Below are positions 1 to 10,447 of a stretch of DNA of 64,000 nucleotides, piece by piece; position 1 is the first letter of the stretch; each line of letters opens with the position of its first letter. A program made the position numbers and the translations under genes. The notes under the pieces are model-generated. The model ran no database searches. It was not told where the DNA came from and saw only the letters and a program-made list of their open reading frames with translations. Source of the DNA: Methylophaga sp. (GTDB lineage Bacteria; Pseudomonadota; Gammaproteobacteria; Nitrosococcales; Methylophagaceae). Location of the stretch: positions 310,001 through 374,000 of the forward strand of contig JAFIFW010000005.1 of the NCBI GenBank assembly GCA_020831825.1, in the 5' to 3' direction.

Positions 1-1
1 T

Positions 2-247
2 GAGAAGGCCGGCCGTGAAGACCTTGCGTCTATTGAACGTGCCGAGCTTGTCATTATTGAAGAATTTCTGCCTGCCCAGATGGATGAGGCAGAAATTCAG
101 CAAGCGGTTCAAAATGCCATTGAGCAAGTCGGTGCCAGCAGCGTTCGTGACATGGGGGCAGTGATGAATATCCTTCGCCCGCAAATGCAAGGGCGAGCTG
201 ATATGAGCCTTGTCAGTAATCAGGTCAAGTCAGCGCTCAACGGTTGA
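2..247 (+). CDS. yqeY: YqeY/GatB-like protein, C-terminal part
   Basis: The reading frame is open from the left edge and ends with TGA at 245-247; the start lies outside the window. The last 81 residues contain AELVIIEEFLPAQMDEAEI followed by a helical tail with MGAVMNILRPQMQGRADMS. This matches the C-terminal half of YqeY, a small protein resembling the tail domain of the amidotransferase subunit GatB. In gammaproteobacteria yqeY commonly lies between rpsU and dnaG, and dnaG follows here after 70 bases, which supports the call. The biochemical role of YqeY is not settled. A tRNA-binding role is only inferred from the GatB similarity. Confidence 0.85.
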   Translation, partial: EKAGREDLASIERAELVIIEEFLPAQMDEAEIQQAVQNAIEQVGASSVRDMGAVMNILRPQMQGRADMSLVSNQVKSALNG

Positions 248-317
248 AAACTGAATGCCAGCTTGGTTTGGCAACATTCAGTAGTTTCCTGCATCACTCA
301 TAGGCCATAATTGCGCT

Positions 318-2048
318 ATGGCCGGTCATATTCCCCCACAGTTTATTGACGAGCTCCTGGCTCGAGTTGACATCGTTGATGTTATCGACGCGCGGGTACC
401 GCTCAAAAAGGCCGGCAAAAACCTGCATGCCTGCTGCCCTTTTCACAATGAAAAAACCCCCTCCTTTACGGTAAGCCCTGACAAACAGTTTTATCACTGC
501 TTTGGTTGTGGTGCCCACGGAACAGCGGTCGGCTTTCTGATGGAGTATGACCACCTGAGCTTTCCTGAAGCCGTTCAGGAGCTTGCAGATATGGTCGGCA
601 TGCAAGTGCCCGCGAGTCAGCAGGTGAAACAGAATCCGGCGACTCAGAGTCTTTACGACCTGATGGAAAAAGTCAGTCAGTATTACAAGCATCAACTACT
701 CAATCACCCACAACGACAGGTTTTTGTTGATTACCTGAAGCAGCGAGGTCTCAGTTCTCAGACTATCGATCAATTTGATATCGGTATGGCCCCTGACGGC
801 TGGGATAATGTATTGCGTACCTTTGGCGGCAATCAGCAGATGCAACAGCAGTTATTGCAAGGCGGACTGCTGATCGATAACGAAAAAGGCCGTGTTTACG
901 ACCGTTTTCGCAAACGACTGATGTTTCCAATTCGCGATCATCGTGGCCGGGTAATTGGCTTTGGTGGCCGTGTCATCGATCCGGAAGATACACCCAAATA
1001 CCTCAACTCGCCGGAAACACCGATATTCCACAAAGGCACTGAGCTTTACGGATTGTTTCGTGCACGCAAAAGCAATCGTCGTTTACAACGTGTGGTTATC
1101 GTTGAGGGCTATATGGATGTGGTGGCACTGGCCCAGCACGGCGTTAATAACGCGGTTGCCACATTGGGAACTGCGACCACCGCAGACCATCTCAGAAAAT
1201 TGCTGAGGGCCGCACCTGAGGTTGTCTTTTGTTTTGATGGTGATCGCGCTGGTCGAGATGCCGCATGGCGCGCAGCAGAAAATGCCCTACCTCTGCTGGG
1301 TGGAAACCATGAACTCAAGTTCTGTTTTTTGCCTGACGGCGAGGATCCGGATAGTCTCGTCAATTCGCAGGGGGGGGATGCCTTCAATCAACTGATTGAA
1401 AATGCACAGAGTTTTTCCGACTTTTTCTTTAATCAATTGCTGGCACAGGTGGATGCCAATTCAATTGATGGTCGGGCTCGTATGATTGAGTTGGCAAAAC
1501 CACACCTGAAACAAATTCCCGGCGGCGTCTACCGCGATATGATCGAGCAGCGTCTGGCTGAGTTGGCAAAAACAACGGTTGCCACCCTGAATAAGCACAT
1601 AGAACCCGCTAGTCAGCCGCCTTCAGGCAGAAAAACAGTCTCAGCCAGCAAGAAAACCACAAGCTACTCACCGGTGCGAATGGCGGTGACGATTCTTCTG
1701 CAGTATCCCAAGCTGGCAGAACAAGCAACAGACTTGTCTTCACTGAAGAATCTCGACATAGCGGGCGTCAATGTGCTGATAGCACTGCTTGAAACTTTAC
1801 ACGAGCACCCCCATCTAACAACAGCAGCGTTGATGGAACGCTGGCGAGATACCGAGCATGCCGCTCATCTGAGGCGATTGGCTGTAGAGCCATTGGCGTT
1901 GTCTGAGGCTGCATTGCAACACGAATTGAAAGGTATCCTTGAACGGCTGTCCAAACAGGCCGCAGCAGAACGATTGAAATACCTGACCAGCAAACCTTTC
2001 AGTGAGTTAACAGATGCTGAAAAACAGGAAGTGAGATCATTCAAATAA
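318..2048 (+). CDS. dnaG: DNA primase DnaG
   Basis: Makes RNA primers for Okazaki fragments at the replication fork, in contact with DnaB helicase. The 576-residue product is close to the usual length (about 580). The N-terminal CHC2 zinc domain shows Cys40, His43, Cys61 and Cys64 in ACCPFHNEK and HCFGCGAHG. The catalytic TOPRIM core shows VVIVEGYMDVVAL near residues 260-270 and the acidic DGDRAGRDAA near 305-315. The C-terminal third is the less conserved DnaB-interaction region. The ATG at 318 gives the family N-terminus (IPPQFIDELLARVDIVDVI). No strong Shine-Dalgarno is visible. It sits between yqeY and rpoD, the classical macromolecular-synthesis arrangement. Confidence 0.98.
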   Translation: MAGHIPPQFIDELLARVDIVDVIDARVPLKKAGKNLHACCPFHNEKTPSFTVSPDKQFYHCFGCGAHGTAVGFLMEYDHLSFPEAVQELADMVGMQVPASQQVKQNPATQSLYDLMEKVSQYYKHQLLNHPQRQVFVDYLKQRGLSSQTIDQFDIGMAPDGWDNVLRTFGGNQQMQQQLLQGGLLIDNEKGRVYDRFRKRLMFPIRDHRGRVIGFGGRVIDPEDTPKYLNSPETPIFHKGTELYGLFRARKSNRRLQRVVIVEGYMDVVALAQHGVNNAVATLGTATTADHLRKLLRAAPEVVFCFDGDRAGRDAAWRAAENALPLLGGNHELKFCFLPDGEDPDSLVNSQGGDAFNQLIENAQSFSDFFFNQLLAQVDANSIDGRARMIELAKPHLKQIPGGVYRDMIEQRLAELAKTTVATLNKHIEPASQPPSGRKTVSASKKTTSYSPVRMAVTILLQYPKLAEQATDLSSLKNLDIAGVNVLIALLETLHEHPHLTTAALMERWRDTEHAAHLRRLAVEPLALSEAALQHELKGILERLSKQAAAERLKYLTSKPFSELTDAEKQEVRSFK

Positions 2049-2091
2049 ATGTCTTACAGCTAAAAATGATGCACTCAGACTAGTGCTCAGT

Positions 2092-2097
2092 TATAAT
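2092..2097 (+). promoter_or_regulatory. Candidate -10 box upstream of rpoD
   Basis: A perfect TATAAT lies 44 bases upstream of the rpoD start codon, in the 92-base gap after dnaG. The -35 region at 17-base spacing is poor. The call therefore rests on the -10 match and its position. A separate rpoD promoter downstream of dnaG is plausible by analogy with other gammaproteobacteria. Confidence 0.4.
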
Positions 2098-2140
2098 ACA
2101 ATGTTACCGTCTGTTAGTCATGACGTTTTAAAGGGCTCGA

Positions 2141-3979
2141 ATGAAAGATCAACAATCACGCGTTAAAGAGCTAATTGCCTTAGGTAAAGAACGTGGTTAC
2201 CTCACTTACGGCGAGATCAATGACCATCTTCCAGAAGATTTGGTGGATGCCGATCAGGTTGAAGATATTGTCAGTATGTTCAGCGATCTTGGCATCATGG
2301 TCCACGAAGATGGCATGGATACCGACGAAATGGAGCGACTGGCAGAAGCCGCCGCCTCCAATGACGAAGTTTCTGACGAAGAAGCCGCCGCTGTTCTGGC
2401 AAGTTCTGACGGTGAGTTTGGTCGAACTACTGATCCAGTGCGCATGTACATGCGCGAAATGGGCTCTGTCGAGCTGTTGACTCGTGAAGGCGAGATAGTC
2501 ATTGCAAAACGAATTGAAGCGGGTCTTCGTGAAAGCCTGCAGATGCTGTCAACATATCCGCCATGTATCAAAGCCATCCTGGAAATGTTTGATGCTGTTG
2601 AAGCTGAAGAGCTTCGCATTAACGAGGTTATTCGCGGTTTTGTCATGCCCGAAGAACTGATCGCCGAATCCGACGATGATGAGCTTCAGGATGATAACGA
2701 TGATGATGTCAGTGACGATGATGACGACGACGACGACGATGATGATGGCGGCGGTGTCAGTGACGATGATGACTCTGGTGAAATAGACATCGAAGAGGCT
2801 CGAGTCCGCTTTGCAGCGTTGAATGAGGCCTACAAAAACATTTTAAACAGCGATGGCGACGCCATGGTTCAAGCACGTGAACTGGCAAGTAACCTGTTCA
2901 TGGAATTAAAGTTGTCACCCAAAGCGCTGGCAACACTTAACGACCTGATGACAGATACCATCCTGGATATTCGTCAGCAGGAAAGAGTTATCATGGACAT
3001 CGTGGTTGAGCAGGCAGGTATGAACCGCCGTGATTTCATCGACTCATTCCAGGGTAATGAAAGCAATCTCGACTGGACCGACAAGCACGTTCGGGCCAAA
3101 AAGCACTATTCATCGACCATCAAAAAGCACCTTGATACCATCATCAATGCACAAACACGTCTGGCAGAGATTGCCGATGATCGAGGTCTGAGCATTGCCG
3201 AGATCAAGGAAATCAGCCGTCAGATGTCGATTGCCGAAGCCAAGGCGCGTCGTGCCAAAAAAGAAATGGTCGAGGCCAACCTGCGTCTGGTTATCTCGAT
3301 TGCCAAAAAATATACCAACCGTGGTCTGCAATTCCTCGATCTGATTCAGGAAGGCAATATTGGCCTGATGAAAGCGGTTGATAAATTCGAATATCAGCGT
3401 GGTTACAAGTTTTCAACCTACGCGACATGGTGGATCCGACAAGCGATTACCCGTTCTATCGCTGACCAGGCGCGGACTATCCGTATCCCTGTCCACATGA
3501 TTGAAACCATCAACAAACTCAATCGTGTTGCCAGACAAATGTTGCAGGAAATGGGTCGTGAACCGACACCAGAAGAACTGGCAGAGCGCGTTGAAATGCC
3601 AGAAGACAAGGTTCGGAAAGTGTTGAAAATTTCTAAAGAACCTATCTCGATGGAAACGCCCATCGGTGATGACGAAGATTCACATCTGGGCGATTTTGTT
3701 GAAGACGTCAACGTGATGTCGCCAGCAGAATCAGCTATCATCGAGGGACTGCGTGAAGCTACACAGGGCGTATTGAACGGCCTGACCGAACGCGAAGCCA
3801 AGGTTCTGCGCATGCGTTTTGGTATCGATATGAATACCGATCACACCCTTGAAGAAGTTGGTAAACAATTTGATGTTACCCGTGAGCGGATACGTCAGAT
3901 CGAAGCAAAAGCGCTTCGCAAACTGCGCCATCCTTCACGTTCTGACCAACTAAGAAGCTTCCTAGATTCAGACAGCTGA
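2141..3979 (+). CDS. rpoD: RNA polymerase primary sigma factor RpoD (sigma-70)
   Basis: Directs RNA polymerase to housekeeping promoters. The 612-residue length and domain order match sigma-70. Region 1.1 is at the N-terminus ([25 protein letters not shown]). Region 1.2 ([21 protein letters not shown]) is near residue 98. The non-conserved region carries a strongly acidic stretch (2668-2784). Regions 2.1-2.4 contain [20 protein letters not shown] and [19 protein letters not shown]. Region 4.2 contains the helix-turn-helix [20 protein letters not shown] ending in [10 protein letters not shown]. The aspartate run is encoded by a near-perfect GAT/GAC repeat, longer than needed for function and prone to slippage. 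The gene ends 9 bases before a tRNA gene. Confidence 0.98.
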   Translation: MKDQQSRVKELIALGKERGYLTYGEINDHLPEDLVDADQVEDIVSMFSDLGIMVHEDGMDTDEMERLAEAAASNDEVSDEEAAAVLASSDGEFGRTTDPVRMYMREMGSVELLTREGEIVIAKRIEAGLRESLQMLSTYPPCIKAILEMFDAVEAEELRINEVIRGFVMPEELIAESDDDELQDDNDDDVSDDDDDDDDDDDGGGVSDDDDSGEIDIEEARVRFAALNEAYKNILNSDGDAMVQARELASNLFMELKLSPKALATLNDLMTDTILDIRQQERVIMDIVVEQAGMNRRDFIDSFQGNESNLDWTDKHVRAKKHYSSTIKKHLDTIINAQTRLAEIADDRGLSIAEIKEISRQMSIAEAKARRAKKEMVEANLRLVISIAKKYTNRGLQFLDLIQEGNIGLMKAVDKFEYQRGYKFSTYATWWIRQAITRSIADQARTIRIPVHMIETINKLNRVARQMLQEMGREPTPEELAERVEMPEDKVRKVLKISKEPISMETPIGDDEDSHLGDFVEDVNVMSPAESAIIEGLREATQGVLNGLTEREAKVLRMRFGIDMNTDHTLEEVGKQFDVTRERIRQIEAKALRKLRHPSRSDQLRSFLDSDS

Positions 3980-3988
3980 TAACAAATC

Positions 3989-4065
<77 letters not shown>

Positions 4066-4073
4066 ATAAAATC

Positions 4074-4110
4074 AAGCGGTTAGCTGACTTTCAGCTGGCC
4101 GCTTTTTTTT
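4074..4110 (+). terminator. Rho-independent terminator after the tRNA
   Basis: AAGCGG-tt-AGCTG, a five-base loop, then CAGCT-gg-CCGCTT forms a long stem followed by eight T. It ends the rpoD/tRNA transcription unit. Confidence 0.9.
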
Positions 4111-4198
4111 GCCTGCGGGCGCGATAGCCCTGAGATGGGCTATGTTTTCTCATCTGGGAATTTTCAACAATCATCAGGCCACAGTTAACACGGCCTGC

Positions 4199-7100
4199 TC
4201 AGGTTTTTGTATTCAAGAATCTATTAATTATTTGCAGAAATTCTTCGATCTTGAACGGCTTGCTGATATGGTCATCGAAGCCGGTGTTTTTTGCCTTTTC
4301 AATGTCTGTTGAAAGCGCGTTTGCTGTGACTGCGATAAATGGAATCGCCTCGAACTCTGGATTGCTTTTCAACTCTTTGAGAACCTGGTATCCGTTTTTG
4401 CCGGGCATGTTTATGTCTAATAAGACTAGGTCAGGATGATTGTGGAGTGCTTTGTCTATACCCAGATTGGGGGTGTGTGCTTCGATTAAGTTAACATGCG
4501 GTAATTGATCCAGGATCTGTCTAACCAATTTTATATTGGCCTGATTATCCTCAATGTAAAGGACATTGTAGTTCTCTGAAGGTTGGTCGGAAAGGGGCTG
4601 TTGTTGCTCCATCTCTGATAGTCCGATTTGCAGATCATTACCGGACTCTGTTGCTGGCAGATCTATCCAAAATGAGCTGCCCACTCCCTCTTGACTATCA
4701 ACGCCAACCTGCCCGGACATGAACTCAACCAAACGCTTTGTGATGGTCAAACCAATTCCGGTTCCTTCAATGTCAGTATTTTCTGCATTGGCACGGTTGA
4801 AAGGCTGGAACAATTGTTCCAGCATATCCTTTGGAATTCCATACCCAGTATCATCGACTGCAATTCGAACGAAGCCGTTTTCAAGGCGTTGTATATTTAC
4901 GCTCACACGTCCACCAGGGCGGTTATATTTGATTGCATTGGACAGCAAGTTGAGTAATACCTGCTTGAGTTTTCGTTTATCAGCAAGAACCATACTCTCG
5001 TCGACCAGGTTATGCTGAATTTCGACAGTGTTTTTTTCAAAAAGCGGCTTTAGCAGTGACAAGCATTGTTCAATGATGGGTGAAACCTCTAGCTGCTCCA
5101 AAGACAGTTCAACTTCTCCCGCTTCAATTTTAGCCAAATCCAGAATTTCATTGATCAGCTCTAAAAGATGGCTTCCTGCCTTGATAATTTCTTTGAGATT
5201 GTCTTGGTGAATATCAGATATTGTGCTGTCGTATTCCATTAGCTGAGCAAAGCCCAATATGGCGTTGAGCGGGGTTCGTAGCTCATGGCTCATGCTTGAA
5301 AGAAACTCTGACTTGGCCTTGCTGGCTTTTTCAGCTGCCAATGTGGTATCAATCAGCTTTTTTTCTACTCTTTTTCGCTCACTGATATCCCGCAATAAGC
5401 CGACAAATTTTAGATCATTTTGAGTTTTCAACTCACTTACGGCTACTTCCATTGGAAACAGAGAGCCATCAGATCTTTTAGCCACGACTTCAATTTGTCT
5501 GCCTATAACTCTAGCCTCATTGGTATTGAGATAACGGCGGATGTAGTTGTCATGCTCTGGAGCATGAGGTTCAGGCATCAGTACATTCAGTTTTTCCCCC
5601 TCAAGCTCAGTGGCGGTATAACCAAAAATTTCGCATGCTGCTGGATTGGATTGTTCAATCACACCGTTGCTATTGATGATAATGACTCCATCGATGACGG
5701 CATCAATTACATGTTTAAAAATTTGCAGACGTTGCTGATAAATTACTCTATCCGTGACATCCTGAACCGTACCTTTCATTAGTTCAGGCATGCCCTGCTC
5801 ATCAAGCTTCATCTCTGCTAGCTCATGAACATGGCGAACACTTCCATCAGGTCGAATTATCCTGTGGATGACATCATGCTTTCCGGTTTTAGCTGCCGTA
5901 TCCTCACTTGAATTCACTAATGCAAGATCATCAGGGTGAACCGATTTATGAAAAGCCTCAACAGATGGTGTGAAGGATTCTTTTGATTGGCCGAATATTC
6001 GAAATATTTCATCTGACCAGCTAATTTCGCCAGTTTTCATGTTGGCGTGCCAGTGCCCAATAGAAGCTAATCGCTGAGCCTCTAACAGTTGAGATTCTCG
6101 CTCAGAAAGTGCAATTTCCGCTATTTTCCTGTCATTAATGTCCTGCACAACGCCAATCATTTTGACGGCATCGCCATGATGATCTCGCTCAACAGAACCT
6201 CTTTCGAGCAGCCAGCGTTCAGTGCCATCCGGCCAGATCACTCGATGCTCAACCTCATAGGGTTCATCTTTCTCAATGCAGGCATTAAGCTTATCCGTAA
6301 CCAACGCAAGATCATCAGGGTGAATGGCGGAAAGGAAGCTGGTGTAGGAAACTTGAGTGATTTTATGATCAAGTCCCAACATTGGTGCTATTTGCTCAGT
6401 CCAGTAAATCTCTCCATTTTTAATGTTCCATTCCCAGGTGCCAATATTTGCATAGAGCTGACCAAGGCGGAGCCTCTCTTTTGCTTGCTCAGCTTCTGCC
6501 TGGCTTTTTGTTCGTGTGATTGCACTGGCAATTAACTCCGAAAAAAGCGCCAACAATTTGATTTTAGATTTGAATTCTTTTTTTTCCTCAGACCTGGTTC
6601 GCAAACACAAGAAACCGGAGGTTCCTCCGCTGATACGAAGAGGAAAGCCATAAACCATCTCAGGCTCGATGCTGGATTGCTGCCTAAACGCATCCGGATG
6701 TAAAACTTTGGCATCCGGAATATAGATTGGCTCGCCCTCTTTAAGCTGGCTCCACCACAATGGAGTTTCGATGAGCGTCAGTACTTCAGGTGCCGGGAGG
6801 TTTGTAGGGGCATGGTTAGGACACCATTCATGCGTTTTTATGAGTGATTGGGTCGCGGCATCCAAGAAGAAAATAGTGCCACAAGTATTTTCCAGCTCTT
6901 CACACACCAACTGCAGGGCATTGTTGATGACAGTATCCAACTCAACAGGCGATGCGTTAAATAAGCTTCCAGCTATCAGGCCCAGTGTGGCGTGCATCGA
7001 GTTCTGTGCTCGCTGTTTTTCCTCTGACAGCTTTAATGAGGTGATATCTGTTCTTATAGAAACATACTGATACGGTTTGCCGCTTTCATCCAAAAAAGGC

Positions 7101-8569
7101 GTAATGGTTGTATGAACCCAGTAAACACCACCATCTTTTCGTTCGTTACAGATATCTCTTGTCCAGATTTGACCATCAGAAATCGTTTTCCATAGATCGG
7201 AATAGAAGTCGGGTTCGTGGTAACTTGATTTGATAATACGGTGATTCTGACCAATCAACTCATCGGACGTATAGCCACTTGTCCTGCAAAATGCGTCATT
7301 GGCATAGGTTATGTTGCCCTGTGCATCAGTAATGCTGATAAGCGCATGATGATTTAATGCAGTGTGCACTCGATCACGCTCATACAGCAGCGACTTGTAT
7401 CGGCGCTGTAATGCACTATGCTGTCTCGAGCGTTTGGCTCTGGCCTTTACTGCAGCCACCAGCTCATCTGGGGCGACGGTTTTTTCGAGAAACTGATCTC
7501 CAGCAATTAACAGCGCTTTGGAGTTGTGGTTGGCATGGCTGTCCGCTGATAGAAAAATGACCGGCATCGTCAGGTAATCATCATGCTCTCGTAAGATTAC
7601 TGCCAGTTCTGGGCCAGAGACATATGGCATAAACACGTCAAGTATCAGTACGTCCGGTTTGAAGTCTTTCAAGATGTCAAAAACACGTTCTGGTTGTTGC
7701 AACGTCACGACATCAATACCGGCAGACTGTAATATGCGTTTATGGATATCAAGGCTTATTGAATCGTCATCAACAATGATGACACGATAAGGTTCTGGTG
7801 GTTGCCGACCGGTTAGTGAGTCCAGCACACTAATAAGATCTTGAGGTTGAACTGGCTTCATAAGATAGCGAGATGCGCCGGCGCGAATAGCAGCAAGGCG
7901 GGCATCAAAGTCATCATTTGCCGATAAAATAACTGCGGGAGGGCAGGTTGGGTGCAGTTTTTTTATTTCTTCGAGAGTTTGGGCACCTGCCGTATTTCCC
8001 TGAGCAAATGACATATCGAGAACCAAGGCATCTGGCAGTGGAGGATGACCAATGACTTCTCGCAGTGTATCAAGGTCAGTAAAAGCGCGCGGATTAAAAC
8101 CGTGGGTGCCTAAAATCTGTGTCAGAAGCTCGGCTTGTTCGAGATCATCTTCAATGATGTAAACAAGAGGGTTTAGGTCTCGTGAGTTGGAATAACCGCT
8201 GGCATAATCCGGCAGGACAGGAGCGCTTTTTTGAGCGATGGAGTCCAATGTTTCGATTAAATCATGGATCAGGGACCAATGCTCGATGGAGAGAGCTGTC
8301 TTTTTTTCCATGCGCAATCGAACTGCTGCCTCAAGCTGCCTGGACAGTTGACAGACTTCGTCTAATTTAAAACTGCCGGCAGTCCCGATCAGAGAGTGTG
8401 CCACTCTATGGAGTTGTATCAGTCGTTTTTCTATGTCTGAGTATTCAGGGAAAGTTTCGGGGTTACAGTCTGCGATCAGCTGATGAAGTTCTTGTATCCG
8501 GTCTTTCAATTTTGCGTTGAATTGTTTTTTCAGTGCTTCTAACGCGGTGTCGACATTCACGGAACTCAT
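4199..8569 (-). CDS. Large hybrid sensor histidine kinase (Hpt-REC-REC-PAS-GAF-PAS3-HK-REC)
   Basis: A 1456-residue cytoplasmic kinase with no membrane segment. The N-terminal Hpt domain has LHRVAHSLIGTAGSF with phosphoacceptor His58. Two receiver domains follow (acidic DD near 141, Asp185, Lys238; DDD 267-269, Asp311, Lys363). Then come a PAS/PAC unit (about 400-520), a GAF domain (about 530-690) and three more PAS/PAC units (about 700-1065). The catalytic part has SMSHELRTPLNAILGF with His1095, an N-box (LLNLLSNAIKYN) and G-boxes (DDTGYGIP, GTGIGLTI). A C-terminal receiver carries Asp1385. It is the last gene of the minus-strand chemosensory operon, 106 bases after cheD, and probably a downstream or parallel output of it. 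The unusual feature is the reversed phosphorelay order with Hpt and two receivers at the N-terminus. No HTH or enzymatic output is present, so its final partner is not visible. Confidence 0.93.
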   Translation of the reverse strand: MSSVNVDTALEALKKQFNAKLKDRIQELHQLIADCNPETFPEYSDIEKRLIQLHRVAHSLIGTAGSFKLDEVCQLSRQLEAAVRLRMEKKTALSIEHWSLIHDLIETLDSIAQKSAPVLPDYASGYSNSRDLNPLVYIIEDDLEQAELLTQILGTHGFNPRAFTDLDTLREVIGHPPLPDALVLDMSFAQGNTAGAQTLEEIKKLHPTCPPAVILSANDDFDARLAAIRAGASRYLMKPVQPQDLISVLDSLTGRQPPEPYRVIIVDDDSISLDIHKRILQSAGIDVVTLQQPERVFDILKDFKPDVLILDVFMPYVSGPELAVILREHDDYLTMPVIFLSADSHANHNSKALLIAGDQFLEKTVAPDELVAAVKARAKRSRQHSALQRRYKSLLYERDRVHTALNHHALISITDAQGNITYANDAFCRTSGYTSDELIGQNHRIIKSSYHEPDFYSDLWKTISDGQIWTRDICNERKDGGVYWVHTTITPFLDESGKPYQYVSIRTDITSLKLSEEKQRAQNSMHATLGLIAGSLFNASPVELDTVINNALQLVCEELENTCGTIFFLDAATQSLIKTHEWCPNHAPTNLPAPEVLTLIETPLWWSQLKEGEPIYIPDAKVLHPDAFRQQSSIEPEMVYGFPLRISGGTSGFLCLRTRSEEKKEFKSKIKLLALFSELIASAITRTKSQAEAEQAKERLRLGQLYANIGTWEWNIKNGEIYWTEQIAPMLGLDHKITQVSYTSFLSAIHPDDLALVTDKLNACIEKDEPYEVEHRVIWPDGTERWLLERGSVERDHHGDAVKMIGVVQDINDRKIAEIALSERESQLLEAQRLASIGHWHANMKTGEISWSDEIFRIFGQSKESFTPSVEAFHKSVHPDDLALVNSSEDTAAKTGKHDVIHRIIRPDGSVRHVHELAEMKLDEQGMPELMKGTVQDVTDRVIYQQRLQIFKHVIDAVIDGVIIINSNGVIEQSNPAACEIFGYTATELEGEKLNVLMPEPHAPEHDNYIRRYLNTNEARVIGRQIEVVAKRSDGSLFPMEVAVSELKTQNDLKFVGLLRDISERKRVEKKLIDTTLAAEKASKAKSEFLSSMSHELRTPLNAILGFAQLMEYDSTISDIHQDNLKEIIKAGSHLLELINEILDLAKIEAGEVELSLEQLEVSPIIEQCLSLLKPLFEKNTVEIQHNLVDESMVLADKRKLKQVLLNLLSNAIKYNRPGGRVSVNIQRLENGFVRIAVDDTGYGIPKDMLEQLFQPFNRANAENTDIEGTGIGLTITKRLVEFMSGQVGVDSQEGVGSSFWIDLPATESGNDLQIGLSEMEQQQPLSDQPSENYNVLYIEDNQANIKLVRQILDQLPHVNLIEAHTPNLGIDKALHNHPDLVLLDINMPGKNGYQVLKELKSNPEFEAIPFIAVTANALSTDIEKAKNTGFDDHISKPFKIEEFLQIINRFLNTKT

Positions 8570-8675
8570 AATTTTTCTTCCCAGTTTTTCAAGCTGATCA
8601 CTACCGCTTTTGATGCGAAGATTTGCCCGTTATAAAGGCAAAATGGAACCTGTTGAGATTATCGCCGGCTGTTAA

Positions 8676-9320
8676 TCAAAACAATTCCACGCTGCCACTG
8701 ATTTCTGCAGCCTTCAAGGTTTGTTGATACTCGATTTCACGATGTACCAGCGTTTCATTGTGTAATGTTTGTAGTTTTTTGACTCTCATCCTGCCTGTTG
8801 AGGGTTGATACAGTACTTTTCTGGCATGAATATCTCCCAAGTCTTCAACCACAACATTCACATCCAGATTTTCCAGGTCTAGATAACGATGAACAAATTC
8901 TATATTTCTAATGCCAACATCAGACATGTTCCGGATTATCTTGCCACCACCTGTGAGTTTGATTTCAAGGTTTTCACGGCGACCACCGCGTTTGAGTATA
9001 TCGTTGATCAAGTGCTCCATAGCATAGCTGCCATAGCGGGTAGCAACGTCATTCCAGTGTTGTTTTTCACCATCTTCACGATTACTTTCAGGCAGCATAA
9101 AGTGGTTCATTCCACCAATCCCAAACAATCTGTCCCTGATGCAGGCAGATACACATGAGCCGAGAGTGGTTGCTATCCATTCGTCATGAGCAGAGCTGAT
9201 GTAATATTCACCCGGCAATATCTTGGCTACCCAGAATTGATTGACACGATCCCAATAGCGGTTGATATGCTCAAACTCTGGGTAACAGTCTGGCTTTTTT
9301 GCAGGGGTTGACTGTGTCAT
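8676..9320 (-). CDS. cheD: Chemoreceptor glutamine deamidase CheD
   Basis: CheD deamidates specific glutamines of chemoreceptors and tunes adaptation. The family core is clear: ISSAHDEWIATTLGSCVSAC (active-site Cys in LGSCV) with the following GIGGMNHFMLPES supplying the catalytic His and Thr/Ser region, and MEHLINDILKRGGRRENLEIKLTGGG. At 214 residues it is slightly longer than the usual 160-200, because of an N-terminal extension and a C-terminal tail. It starts 3 bases after cheB stops, so the two are translationally linked. The C-terminus ends in GSVELF, the same four last residues as the MCP-like protein encoded at 17634-18827. Confidence 0.95.
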   Translation of the reverse strand: MTQSTPAKKPDCYPEFEHINRYWDRVNQFWVAKILPGEYYISSAHDEWIATTLGSCVSACIRDRLFGIGGMNHFMLPESNREDGEKQHWNDVATRYGSYAMEHLINDILKRGGRRENLEIKLTGGGKIIRNMSDVGIRNIEFVHRYLDLENLDVNVVVEDLGDIHARKVLYQPSTGRMRVKKLQTLHNETLVHREIEYQQTLKAAEISGSVELF

Positions 9321-9323
9321 CGT

Positions 9324-10418
9324 CTATTTCTGGCTTAAAGCGATGAGTTCAGCCGCAATAGCATCTAGTGGAAACTGCTTCTCTGCTGCGCCCAGTTTGA
9401 ATGCTGAGCCGGGCATACCCCATACAACACTGGTTTTTTCATCCTGTACCAGGTTGCTGGCACCAGCTTCTTTCATCTTCAGCATGCCTTCTGCGCCATC
9501 ACTGCCCATCCCCGTGAGCATGACGCCGATGGCGTTTCTCGCTACATTCTCAGCCACAGAGTTGAACAGGACATCAACGGATGGCTTGTGACGTGATACA
9601 GGTGGCCCGTCATCAAGACGACACAAATATCGCGCCCCACTACGCTCAACTTTGAGGTGTTTATCCCCTGGGGCTATGTATGCATGACCCGGTAGAATTG
9701 GATCACCATCCTCCGCTTGTTTGACGGATATCTGTGCCATGTTGTTAATCCGTTGAGCAAAAGCGGCGCTGAACATTGCGGGGATATGCTGGGTGACAAC
9801 GATACCAGGACAAACTGGTGGCATAGCGCAAAGTACTTCCTTGATGGCTTCTGTTCCACCAGTAGAGGCCCCGATAGCGATGATTTTTTCAGTGGTTTTG
9901 AGCTGATTCAATGTGTTGGATCTTGCTGCTATGCCCGAAGCGGCGAGTTTAGCAATCGTTGTGTCGCTGGCTTTCGGGTCAGCAGATTTCCGCAGATTCA
10001 GATTGGCCTTTGCTGCTGTTTTAACCTTAACAATGATTTCTTCCGCGTATGAGGCAAGCGAATTGTTTAAATCCAGCTTGGGTTTTTCAATGAAGTCGAC
10101 AGCCCCGAGCTCCAGTGCTCTTAGTGTGGTTTCAGCGCCCTTTTCGGTCAGTGTGGATATCATCACGACGGGCATAGGTCGAAGGCGCATGAGATTCGAC
10201 AGGAAGGTGATGCCATCCATCTTTGGCATTTCAACATCCAGTGTCAGCACATCGGGGTTGTGAGCTTTGATTTTTTCTCTTGCATCATAGGGGTCTGTCG
10301 CAGTTGCTACGACATTTATCTCATCGTCACTGTTCAGAATTTCGCTCAGCAATTTTCTGACAAGAGCTGAGTCATCAACCACAAGGACAGAAATTTTGCG
10401 TGTGTTGTCATAAGTCAT
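9324..10418 (-). CDS. cheB: Protein-glutamate methylesterase CheB
   Basis: Removes methyl groups from receptor glutamates, activated by phosphorylation from CheA. The N-terminal receiver has [14 protein letters not shown] and the acceptor Asp61 in [13 protein letters not shown]. The C-terminal esterase has the catalytic triad motifs [11 protein letters not shown] (Ser), [10 protein letters not shown] (His) and [12 protein letters not shown] (Asp). Length 364 is typical. Gene order here is cheR-cheB-cheD; in the P. aeruginosa che2 cluster, as I know it, the order is cheR-cheD-cheB. It lies 29 bases downstream of cheR. Confidence 0.97.
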   Translation of the reverse strand: MTYDNTRKISVLVVDDSALVRKLLSEILNSDDEINVVATATDPYDAREKIKAHNPDVLTLDVEMPKMDGITFLSNLMRLRPMPVVMISTLTEKGAETTLRALELGAVDFIEKPKLDLNNSLASYAEEIIVKVKTAAKANLNLRKSADPKASDTTIAKLAASGIAARSNTLNQLKTTEKIIAIGASTGGTEAIKEVLCAMPPVCPGIVVTQHIPAMFSAAFAQRINNMAQISVKQAEDGDPILPGHAYIAPGDKHLKVERSGARYLCRLDDGPPVSRHKPSVDVLFNSVAENVARNAIGVMLTGMGSDGAEGMLKMKEAGASNLVQDEKTSVVWGMPGSAFKLGAAEKQFPLDAIAAELIALSQK

Positions 10419-10447
10419 TTGAGAGGACTCTTTTCTTTAAACAGAAC

